Assembly (NCBI GenBank): GCA_964598255.1
Contig: CAZRBA010000050.1
Location: 1 to 54,961 of the forward strand
Direction of reading: 5' to 3'
Length of the DNA stretch: 54,961 nt
Origin: Caldithrix sp964598255
GTDB taxonomy: Bacteria; Calditrichota; Calditrichia; Calditrichales; Calditrichaceae
Shown here one piece after another: positions 18,526 through 26,432 of the stretch; the stretch's first letter is position 1; each line of letters begins with the position of its first letter. The notes under the pieces were generated by a model. It was not told the origin of the DNA. It was given only the letters and a program-made list of their open reading frames with translations, and did not search any database. Made by a program: the position numbers and the translations under genes.

Positions 18526-20601
18526 ATGCGATCCGTAATTTTTTTATTGGCCTTGGCAATGTTTGCCTCATGCACCGGTCAGGCGCAAAAACTTGCCTCG
18601 CCCGATGGATCGGTGAAAGTTAACATTACTCAGGAAAACGGTCGGTTGCAATATTCGGTGAAATTTAAAGGCAAAACCGTTGTGCTCCCTTCCGCTCTGG
18701 GATTCAAATTTGCCCAACAACCCGATTTACTCGGGCCGTTCGCTCTGGAAAAAACCGCGCGTCGTACGGTAGATAATACCTGGCATCCACTTTGGGGATT
18801 CGATTCCGCAATTCGAAATCATTTTAACGAACTACGCTTAACTTTTAGGGAAAAACTGGAACCCAGACGGCGGTTCGATTTGGTCTTCCGCGCATACGAT
18901 AATGGCATCGGATTTCGCTACGTATTTCCTCGACAAGCAGCCATGAACAAAGTAGCTGTTGTTTCCGAAGAAACGCAATTCCGTTTGCCAGGAGGGATGG
19001 CCTGGTGGATTCCAGGTAGTTACGAAAGTTACGAATTTTTGTACCGACATACGCCTTTGGCCAAAATTGATTCCGCTAATACGCCGGTAACCGTGGAATT
19101 GAAAACCGGGCCGGTCATTAGCATTCACGAAGCCGCTCTTTATGATTACGCGGGGATGACCTTGACCCATGTGGGCAGCGATTCCGCTTTATTCAAAAGC
19201 AAATTGGTGCCCTGGCCCGACGGCATTAAGGTTAAAACACAAACACCATTTAAAACGCCCTGGCGGGTGATTATGATCGGTGCCAAAGCAGGCGATTTGC
19301 TCACTTCGCATTTGATTCAAAATTTGAACGAACCCGTTAAAATCAAAGACACTTCCTGGATTCATCCGGTTAAGTACGTAGGCATTTGGTGGGGCATGCA
19401 CATCGGCAAATGGACATGGTACTACGGCCCCAAACACGGCGCCACAACTGCACGCACCAAAAAATACATCGACTTTGCCGCCGAACATCACATTGCTGGC
19501 GTGCTGGTCGAAGGTTGGAACAAAGGGTGGGAAAGTTGGCTCAAGGGCGAAAACGTTCAGGATTACCTTACGCCCTATCCCGATTTCGATCTCGATTATC
19601 TGGCCGCCTATGCTAAAAAGAAAGGCGTGTTTTTAATCGGCCATCACGAATCCGGCGGTAATGTTCCCATGTACGAAGCGCAGATGGAAGATGCTTTTGC
19701 CCTGTACCAACGTTTGGGCGTTCCGGCGGTCAAAACGGGATATGCCGGTAAAATGCATCCAAAAGGCATGCATCATCACGGACAGTGGATGGTGCGCCAT
19801 TATCAGCGCGTGGTGGAAGCCGCCGCTCGCCACCACATCATGATCGATGCCCACGAACCGATTAAGGATACCGGAATTTCGCGTACCTGGCCGAATTTTC
19901 TGGCGCGCGAAGGCGCACGCGGAATGGAATACAATGCCTGGAGCAAAGGAAATCCCCCGGAACATACCCTTATTTTGCCGTTTACACGTTTTCTCTCCGG
20001 ACCCATGGATTACACGCCGGGAATTTTCAATTTGAAGTTTGATCCCACAGGTAAACATCGGGTGTACACCACACTGGCCAAACAATTGGCCTATTACGTT
20101 ACTTTGTACAGCCCCTTTCAAATGGCAGCCGATTTAATCGAAAATTACCAACATCGTCCGGCCTTTAAATTTATCGAAGATGTGCCCGTAAATTGGGACG
20201 AAACGCGCGTTCCCAAAGCCAAAATCGGCGATTACCTGACCATTGCCCGACGCCACGGTTCCGATTGGTATGTTGGCAGCACTACAGACGAAAAAGCCCG
20301 CCACTGGAAAATCGCACTGAATTTTTTACGTCCGCGCCAGACCTACAAGGCCATTATTTTTACCGATGCCCTGAATACCGATTGGGTTAACAATCCCACG
20401 GCAATTGAAATCGGTACTTATCGGGCCACTGCCGACGATTCGTTGTGCGTAATGCTTTCCCCATCGGGCGGACAAGCCGTAGAATTGATTGCCGTTCCCG
20501 CAAAAGATGTGCGCGATTTAAAACCGATTGCGCAATTTAACAAAGCGCAAAAGGCAAAACGGTTGCCCTTTGCCCGTGTGCCCGTTTATCCGAACAAATA
20601 A
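18526..20601 (+). CDS. GH97 alpha-glucosidase-type glycoside hydrolase
   Basis: A 691-residue exported enzyme. Residues 1-20 form a signal with either a lipobox-like FASC or a cut after GQAQ. The GH97 N-terminal beta-sandwich (SPDGSVKVNI) is followed by the barrel with GVLVEGWNKGWE and TPYPDFDLDYLAAYAKKKG. Three glutamates, Glu375 (HHESGG), Glu444 (DAHEPIKDTG) and Glu468 (ARGMEYNAW), have exactly the 69 and 24 residue spacing of the catalytic Glu439, Glu508 and Glu532 of Bacteroides SusB. This points to the inverting alpha-glucosidase branch rather than the retaining alpha-galactosidases. GGGGG lies ahead of the ATG. It ends the carbohydrate cluster. Confidence 0.94.
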   Translation: MRSVIFLLALAMFASCTGQAQKLASPDGSVKVNITQENGRLQYSVKFKGKTVVLPSALGFKFAQQPDLLGPFALEKTARRTVDNTWHPLWGFDSAIRNHFNELRLTFREKLEPRRRFDLVFRAYDNGIGFRYVFPRQAAMNKVAVVSEETQFRLPGGMAWWIPGSYESYEFLYRHTPLAKIDSANTPVTVELKTGPVISIHEAALYDYAGMTLTHVGSDSALFKSKLVPWPDGIKVKTQTPFKTPWRVIMIGAKAGDLLTSHLIQNLNEPVKIKDTSWIHPVKYVGIWWGMHIGKWTWYYGPKHGATTARTKKYIDFAAEHHIAGVLVEGWNKGWESWLKGENVQDYLTPYPDFDLDYLAAYAKKKGVFLIGHHESGGNVPMYEAQMEDAFALYQRLGVPAVKTGYAGKMHPKGMHHHGQWMVRHYQRVVEAAARHHIMIDAHEPIKDTGISRTWPNFLAREGARGMEYNAWSKGNPPEHTLILPFTRFLSGPMDYTPGIFNLKFDPTGKHRVYTTLAKQLAYYVTLYSPFQMAADLIENYQHRPAFKFIEDVPVNWDETRVPKAKIGDYLTIARRHGSDWYVGSTTDEKARHWKIALNFLRPRQTYKAIIFTDALNTDWVNNPTAIEIGTYRATADDSLCVMLSPSGGQAVELIAVPAKDVRDLKPIAQFNKAQKAKRLPFARVPVYPNK

Positions 20602-20805
20602 GGCATAGCCCGAACGAACCGATTGTGCCGCAAGGTAAGTAAGCAAATTTAATTTTGATATTTTCTTAGTTTGCCGTGCACATAGGAAGGCACAAAAACG
20701 AAATAAAAGGAGCGCAATTCGTTCTCCGTAGGCGGATTAAAAACCTGCGCATACCGGCAGAAATGCGTAAAAAAACGGTTTTATTTATTATTTTCCATTT
20801 TTTTA

Positions 20806-20834
20806 TTGCATTATTTTGATCTGTATCATATATT
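20806..20834 (+). promoter_or_regulatory. Candidate sigma-70-type promoter for the small lipoprotein
   Basis: TTGCAT at 20806-20811 and TATATT at 20829-20834 are separated by 17 bases. The -10 matches five of six consensus bases, the -35 only three. The implied start would be about 40 bases ahead of the lipoprotein ATG. Confidence 0.35.
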
Positions 20835-20880
20835 GGCGTGGCAGTTAAGTTTAATAAATTTAATTGGAGGAGGGCTCACA

Positions 20881-21069
20881 ATGAAAAGAATCTTAATGCT
20901 GATGGTAATTGCAGTATTCGCAATTGGTTTGGTTGCTTGCGGCGGTCAAAAGAAAGCCGAACAAACAAAAACTCCGGCAAAAACCGAAATGGCAAAACCC
21001 GATACCACCCATCAGGACACCACTGCCGCCAAAGCGGACACAACTCAAAAGGCTGCTGAACAGAAATAA
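20881..21069 (+). CDS. Small lipoprotein with Lys/Thr/Ala-rich tail
   Basis: A 62-residue product starting at the ATG at 20881, directly behind GGAGGAGGG. The N-terminus MKRILMLMVIAVF is a lipoprotein signal with lipobox LVAC followed by GG. The mature part is about 43 residues, low-complexity and rich in Lys, Thr, Ala, Gln and Asp, with no fold or motif that I recognise. It resembles the many small structural lipoproteins of Bacteroidota-like bacteria. It is flanked by a possible promoter and a strong terminator, so it is probably expressed on its own and at high level. Confidence 0.75.
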   Translation: MKRILMLMVIAVFAIGLVACGGQKKAEQTKTPAKTEMAKPDTTHQDTTAAKADTTQKAAEQK

Positions 21070-21097
21070 CCGTTTTGTGCGTACGAAAGCTTTTATG

Positions 21098-21130
21098 GAG
21101 GCTGACCTTAATTAGGCAGCCTCTTTTTTT
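21098..21130 (+). terminator. Rho-independent terminator after the small lipoprotein
   Basis: GAGGCTG at 21098-21104 pairs with CAGCCTC at 21117-21123, around a 12-base loop, and is followed by a T-run at 21124-21131. Confidence 0.85.
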
Positions 21131-21151
21131 TATGCCAAAGGAGAACATTCA

Positions 21152-23020
21152 ATGACTTTGCAAAAGTTTCTTTCCGGCTTGGATTTGTTCCGCGGTTTTA
21201 CGCAGGAAGAATTGGATTTGCTTTGCAAATACGTGCGTAAACAAACAGTGGAAACAGGTCGTCATCTGTTCCGCGAAAACCAACCGAGAGAGGCGGTCTA
21301 TTTGATAGCCAAAGGAAAGGTAGAACTGTACAAATCCACACCCATGGGCGAAGAAAAACGTCTTGCCTTATTCGGCAAAAACGATTTTTTGGGGGAAGGC
21401 GCATTGTTGGATGAAGATCCTCATTCCACTTCGGCCCGCACTGTAGAACCGACAGAAATTTATCTGATCCGAAACAGCGATTTCAAAAAAATTCTGCAAG
21501 TGAATCCCCATTTAAGCGCCAAAATGCTTTCCAATGCGGCCCGGGTAATTGCCCGGCGTATGCGCCAAACTACCAGCCGTGTGGCTACTTTGGCCAGCCA
21601 GTACTTATCCGGCAAAACCCGTCGCGAGCACGATTTGCTGGGCGAGCGTAACGTACCGGCCGAGGTGTATTACGGTGTGCAAACCCTGCGCGCCATGGAA
21701 AATTTTAACATTACCGGAATCAGTATTTCGCATTACCAGAATTTAATCGAAGGATTAGCCATGGTAAAAATGGCAGCGGCCAGAGCCAATTTCGATTTAG
21801 GCCTTTTAAAAAACGACATTGCCCAAGCCATCGAGCAAGCCTGTCAGGAAATTATGGACGGCAAATGGCATTCGTACTTTGTTGTGGATGTGATTCAGGG
21901 CGGTGCCGGTACCTCGACCAATATGAACGCCAACGAAGTAATCGCCAATCGGGCCTTGGAAATCTTGGGCTACGAAAAAGGGGAGTACCGCTATTGCCAT
22001 CCCAATAATCATGTCAATCTTTCGCAATCGACCAACGATGCGTATCCCACGGCTTTGAAAATTGCGGTTTACCGCAGCACGCAAAAGTTAATCGATGCTT
22101 TGAACGACTTGGTGCGTTCTTTTAAAGGCAAAGCGCAAGAATTCGCAGATGTCATCAAAATTGGGCGTACACAGTTGCAAGATGCCGTGCCCATGACGCT
22201 TGGTCAGGAAATGGATGCTTATGCGTCTACTCTGCGTGAAGAAATAGAACGACTACAGCAAAATGTTAACTTGTTTTTGGAAGTGAATATGGGTGGGACG
22301 GCCATAGGCACCGGAATTAATGCGCATCCCGAATACGGCAAACGGGTACTTGCACATTTACGGAGCATAACAGGCCTGCCCCTAAAATTGGCTCCAGACT
22401 TGGTGGAGGCCACACAGGATACCGGAGCTTTTGTCATGTTTTCATCGGCGTTAAAACGTTTGGCCGTTAAGCTCTCAAAAATTGCCAGCGATTTGCGCTT
22501 GCTTTCTTCGGGTCCGCGGGCAGGTTTTAACGAAATCAATTTACCCAAAATGCAGCCGGGCTCTTCCATTATGCCTGGTAAAGTAAATCCGGTTATTCCC
22601 GAAGTTGTCAATCAAATAGCTTACAAAGTAATCGGTAATGATTTGACGGTTACCATGGCCGCCGAAGCCGGGCAGTTGGAATTGAATGTTATGGAACCAG
22701 TTATCGCCCAAAGTCTTTTCGAATCGATCGAAATATTGAAAAACGGAATAATTACCTTTAAATACCGTTGTGTGGACGGAATTACGGCCAATCGGGATCG
22801 CTGCCGCGATATGGTGCTTAAAAGTATTAGCATTATTACCGCACTGAATCCGGTATTAGGCTACGAAACCTGTAGCAGGCTTGCGGCCGAAGCGCTGAAA
22901 AGCGATAAAGGGGTCTACGAATTGGTATTGCAAAAAAAATTGCTTTCGCAAAAAGAACTGGACGAATATCTGAAACCAGAAAACATGCTTGCACCTAGGG
23001 AAATAAAGGCTAAAAATTAA
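21152..23020 (+). CDS. aspA: Cyclic-nucleotide-type domain fused to aspartate ammonia-lyase
   Basis: A 622-residue fusion. Residues 1-118 form a CAP_ED (cNMP-binding-type) domain with LFRENQPREAVYLIAKGKVELY and FGKNDFLGEGALLDEDP; a helical linker spans about 119-157. Residues 158-622 are a complete aspartase, which reversibly splits aspartate to fumarate and ammonia, shown by DLLGERNVPAEVYYGVQTLR, GGAGTSTNMNANEV, SQSTNDAYPTA and the catalytic loop PGSSIMPGKVNP at 469-480. Free-standing aspartases are about 470 residues, so the first part is an added regulatory module. Glu82 of the phosphate-binding cassette is kept, but the residue aligned with the phosphate-contacting arginine of CRP is His91, so the ligand may not be a cyclic nucleotide. 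AAAGGAG precedes the ATG. An alternative reading as fumarase is excluded by the aspartase-type motifs, though not absolutely. Confidence 0.92.
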   Translation: MTLQKFLSGLDLFRGFTQEELDLLCKYVRKQTVETGRHLFRENQPREAVYLIAKGKVELYKSTPMGEEKRLALFGKNDFLGEGALLDEDPHSTSARTVEPTEIYLIRNSDFKKILQVNPHLSAKMLSNAARVIARRMRQTTSRVATLASQYLSGKTRREHDLLGERNVPAEVYYGVQTLRAMENFNITGISISHYQNLIEGLAMVKMAAARANFDLGLLKNDIAQAIEQACQEIMDGKWHSYFVVDVIQGGAGTSTNMNANEVIANRALEILGYEKGEYRYCHPNNHVNLSQSTNDAYPTALKIAVYRSTQKLIDALNDLVRSFKGKAQEFADVIKIGRTQLQDAVPMTLGQEMDAYASTLREEIERLQQNVNLFLEVNMGGTAIGTGINAHPEYGKRVLAHLRSITGLPLKLAPDLVEATQDTGAFVMFSSALKRLAVKLSKIASDLRLLSSGPRAGFNEINLPKMQPGSSIMPGKVNPVIPEVVNQIAYKVIGNDLTVTMAAEAGQLELNVMEPVIAQSLFESIEILKNGIITFKYRCVDGITANRDRCRDMVLKSISIITALNPVLGYETCSRLAAEALKSDKGVYELVLQKKLLSQKELDEYLKPENMLAPREIKAKN

Positions 23021-23098
23021 GCAGCCAAATGCGCGTAAAAAACGAAAATCTTTATTCGTACCGAGAAATTTGCACATCAAAAAAAGGAGATAAATAGC

Positions 23099-24262
23099 AT
23101 GAAGCTGGCCTTGAAAGGCGGTAAAATAATCACCCCGTTTCGTATTATTAAAACAGGATCCGTTTTAATCGAAGACGGTCACATCGCCGAACTGGGAGAA
23201 ATATCGGACGTTACGATTCCCCGGGACGCCCGCGTAATCGATATCTCCGGAAAAGCCGTTTGCCCCGGATTTGTGGATTTGTTGATTCACGGCGCATTGG
23301 GCCGCGACTTTTCCGAAGGAAACGTTGAAGACTTCGAGGTAATCGGACAGCGCTTTTTGCAAAACGGTTCGACCACTCTAATGGCCAGTTTGTACGCCAA
23401 ACCCGAAACACAAATGCTGAAAAACATTCGTACTCTTTCCGATTACATTTTAACCCATCCCCATTCCAATATTCGTGGCATTCATTTGGAAGGCCCCTAC
23501 CTGAACAAGGCTTTTAAAGGCGCCATGAACGAAAGCTGGTTATGGACACCTTCTTTGCAATCGTGGCAAAAAATGTGGGACGCCTCGCAAGGGCTGGTTA
23601 AGCTGATGACCATTGCTCCAGAATTGCCCGGCGCCCTTGAGGTTATTCGCGATGCAGCTAAAAAAGGTGTAGTGATTTCCATCGGTCATTCCATGGCCAC
23701 CTATCGCGAAATCGAATTGGCCATCGATAATGGCGCGGCTCATATTACGCACATGTTCAATGCCATGAAACCGCTGCATCATCGTGAACCTGGGGTGGCT
23801 TTGGCCGCTTTGCTGCGCGACGAACTTAAAATCGAGTTGATTGCCGATACCTATCATGTGCATCCGGCCATGATGGAATTTTTGCTAAAGGTGAAAAAGC
23901 CGAACGGTATTATTCTGATTACCGATTCCATTACACCCGGTGGCATGCACGAAGGCGAAGAATTTGAATTTGCCGATCAAAAAGTACGTATTAAAGGCGG
24001 TAAAGCCGTGTTGGATGACGGGACCATCGCCGGTAGTACCTTAACATTGAACAAAGCCGTAAAAAATATGGTTGAAACAGCAGGGGCACGCATTACGGAG
24101 GCCGTGCGCATGGCATCCCTAAACGGGGCCAAGGTTTTGAATATGGATCGTAAAAAAGGAATATTGTCCGTTGGGCGCGATGCCGATTTGGTGGTATTGG
24201 GTGACGATTACGTCGTGGATATGACCATTATGTCCGGAAAAATCGTCTATCGACGGCAATAA
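23099..24262 (+). CDS. nagA: N-acetylglucosamine-6-phosphate deacetylase
   Basis: Removes the acetyl group from GlcNAc-6-phosphate in the amidohydrolase superfamily fold. The 387-residue protein shows CPGFVDLLIHGALG, HLEGPYLNKAFKGAMN (metal-ligand glutamate), SIGHSMAT, THMFNAMKPLHHREPG, DTYHVHPAM and ITDSITPGG with the catalytic aspartate. The final part (GSTLTLNKAVKNMVE, GILSVGRDADLVVLGDD) closes the small beta domain. AAAAGGAGATAAAT precedes the ATG. NagB is not in the window. It probably works in amino-sugar salvage or chitin-type catabolism. Confidence 0.95.
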   Translation: MKLALKGGKIITPFRIIKTGSVLIEDGHIAELGEISDVTIPRDARVIDISGKAVCPGFVDLLIHGALGRDFSEGNVEDFEVIGQRFLQNGSTTLMASLYAKPETQMLKNIRTLSDYILTHPHSNIRGIHLEGPYLNKAFKGAMNESWLWTPSLQSWQKMWDASQGLVKLMTIAPELPGALEVIRDAAKKGVVISIGHSMATYREIELAIDNGAAHITHMFNAMKPLHHREPGVALAALLRDELKIELIADTYHVHPAMMEFLLKVKKPNGIILITDSITPGGMHEGEEFEFADQKVRIKGGKAVLDDGTIAGSTLTLNKAVKNMVETAGARITEAVRMASLNGAKVLNMDRKKGILSVGRDADLVVLGDDYVVDMTIMSGKIVYRRQ

Positions 24263-24310
24263 TTCCCAAAAGAATTGATTTTGCCGGTTTTAAATAAAAA
24301 ACGAAAGACT

Positions 24311-26305
24311 ATGGAAAAACAGTTTAAACTGGTTGCACCCTACAAACCCAAGGGCGATCAACCCGAGGCCATCGAAGAACTGGTGCGCGGGATTCGCCGT
24401 GGCGAAAAATATCAAACATTACTCGGCGTAACAGGTAGCGGTAAAACATTTACCATGGCCAATGTTATTGCCCGGGTGAACAAACCCACGTTGGTTATTT
24501 CGCATAATAAAACGTTGGCCGCCCAATTGTACGGCGAATTCAAAGGATTTTTTCCTGAAAATGCGGTGGAATATTTTATTAGCTATTACGATTATTACCA
24601 ACCAGAGGCTTACATTCCCAGTACGGATACCTACATCGAAAAAGATTCGTCCATAAACGACGAAATTGACCGGCTGCGTTTAAAGGCCACCAGTTCGTTG
24701 CTTTCGCGGCGCGATGTGATTGTGGTGGCCAGCGTAAGCTGCATTTACGGCATCGGTTCGCCGGAAGATTACTTGAGTATGCTGGTTATCGTTAAAAAAG
24801 GCGATTTATTCGATCGGCAGGAATTGTTAACGAAATTGGTGGAAATTCAGTATGCCCGCAACGATTTCGATTTTCAGCGGGGGACATTTCGCATTCGCGG
24901 CGACATTATCGATGTGTTTCCGGCTTACGAGGAGTTTGCTTACCGTTTTGAATTTTTCGGTAACGAAGTGGATTCCATCCGCATTATCGATCCGTTAACC
25001 GGTAAATCGTTGGAAAATACGGATCAGGCCGTTATTTTTCCGGCTAAGCATTTTGTGACGCCGGAAGAAAAATTGAAACGTGCCATGAAAAGCATCCGGC
25101 GGGAGTTGGAAGAGCGCTTAAAGGAACTACGTACACAAAACAAATTGTTGGAGGCACAACGTCTGGAAATGCGTACCAATTTCGATCTGGAAATGATGCA
25201 GGAAATCGGCTATTGTTCTGGAATCGAAAATTATTCGCGCCATCTTTCCGGCCGGCCGCCTGGTTTACCACCGTATACGCTAATCGATTTTTTCCCGAAA
25301 GATTTTTTAATGATCATCGACGAATCTCACCAAACCGTCCCTCAAATTCGTGCCATGTACAACGGAGATCGCTCGCGCAAAGAAACACTGGTGGAATACG
25401 GGTTCCGCTTGCCCAGCGCCCTGGATAACCGTCCGCTGAAATTCGATGAATTCGAGCAAAAAATCAATCAGGTGGTATTTGTCTCGGCCACACCTGCAGA
25501 CTACGAGCTGGAAAAATCGAATGGCGTTTTCGTGGAACAAGTAATTCGTCCCACCGGTTTGCTCGATCCCGAAATCGAAATTCGTCCGATAGCTACGCAA
25601 ATCGACGATCTGATTCATGAAGTAAAACAACGCGTTAAAAAGAAAGAACGTACGCTGGTAACCACACTGACCAAACGTATGGCCGAAGATTTAACCGATT
25701 ATTTGCAGGCAGCCGGTATTCGTGTCCGCTATCTGCATTCGGAAATAGATGCCTTGGAACGGGTAGGTATTTTGCGTGATTTACGGCTGGCGGAATTCGA
25801 TGTGCTGGTGGGTGTCAATTTATTGCGTGAAGGGTTGGACTTGCCGGAGGTTTCTTTGGTGGCCGTTTTGGATGCGGATAAGGAAGGATTTTTGCGCTCC
25901 TACGTTTCACTAATGCAAACAGCGGGTCGTGCGGCGCGAAATGTGGGCGGAAAGGTGATCTTTTATGCCGACCGCATGACCGATTCCATGCGAAAAACGA
26001 TCGAAGAATCGAATCGACGGCGTAAAAAACAGATGGCTTACAATAAAAAGGCGGGCATTACTCCGCAAACGATTTTTAAGACCGCAGAAGAAATTATGCG
26101 GACTACGGCTGTAGCCGATGTACGCAAACAATTGCCCAAAGCCGTGGCTGAACCGGCTATTGAGTACGGCGACACATTGAGCGGGGAAGAATTGATTGAA
26201 CGCCTGAGTAAAGAAATGCAAATAGCGGCGGCCAATCTGGAATTTGAACGTGCGGCCGTTTTGCGCGATGAAATTAAGCGGCTTAAAAAGATGCGAAAGG
26301 GATAG
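24311..26305 (+). CDS. uvrB: Excinuclease ABC subunit B
   Basis: The damage-verifying helicase-like subunit of nucleotide excision repair. The 664-residue product starts at the ATG at 24311, giving MEKQFKLVAPYKPKGDQPEAI, the usual N-terminus; the frame extends back to 24275 without a better site. Walker A is GVTGSGKT, the beta-hairpin region is SYYDYYQPEAYIPSTDTYIEKDSS, the DEAD-like box is IIDESH, and helicase motifs VNLLREGLDLPEVSLVAVLDADKEGFLRS and QTAGRAARN follow. A C-terminal UVR domain that binds UvrC ends the protein. It is 127 bases ahead of uvrC. Confidence 0.98.
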   Translation: MEKQFKLVAPYKPKGDQPEAIEELVRGIRRGEKYQTLLGVTGSGKTFTMANVIARVNKPTLVISHNKTLAAQLYGEFKGFFPENAVEYFISYYDYYQPEAYIPSTDTYIEKDSSINDEIDRLRLKATSSLLSRRDVIVVASVSCIYGIGSPEDYLSMLVIVKKGDLFDRQELLTKLVEIQYARNDFDFQRGTFRIRGDIIDVFPAYEEFAYRFEFFGNEVDSIRIIDPLTGKSLENTDQAVIFPAKHFVTPEEKLKRAMKSIRRELEERLKELRTQNKLLEAQRLEMRTNFDLEMMQEIGYCSGIENYSRHLSGRPPGLPPYTLIDFFPKDFLMIIDESHQTVPQIRAMYNGDRSRKETLVEYGFRLPSALDNRPLKFDEFEQKINQVVFVSATPADYELEKSNGVFVEQVIRPTGLLDPEIEIRPIATQIDDLIHEVKQRVKKKERTLVTTLTKRMAEDLTDYLQAAGIRVRYLHSEIDALERVGILRDLRLAEFDVLVGVNLLREGLDLPEVSLVAVLDADKEGFLRSYVSLMQTAGRAARNVGGKVIFYADRMTDSMRKTIEESNRRRKKQMAYNKKAGITPQTIFKTAEEIMRTTAVADVRKQLPKAVAEPAIEYGDTLSGEELIERLSKEMQIAAANLEFERAAVLRDEIKRLKKMRKG

Positions 26306-26432
26306 TCCCCTATTAAAAGTAATTATATTTTAACACAGTTTGTATGGGGCTGGTAATTTGACGATCGTTTTTTTTGGGGGGAAAAATTGCTCGTAAAATC
26401 AGAGAACCGTTTGATGCATTCGAAAAAAGACA

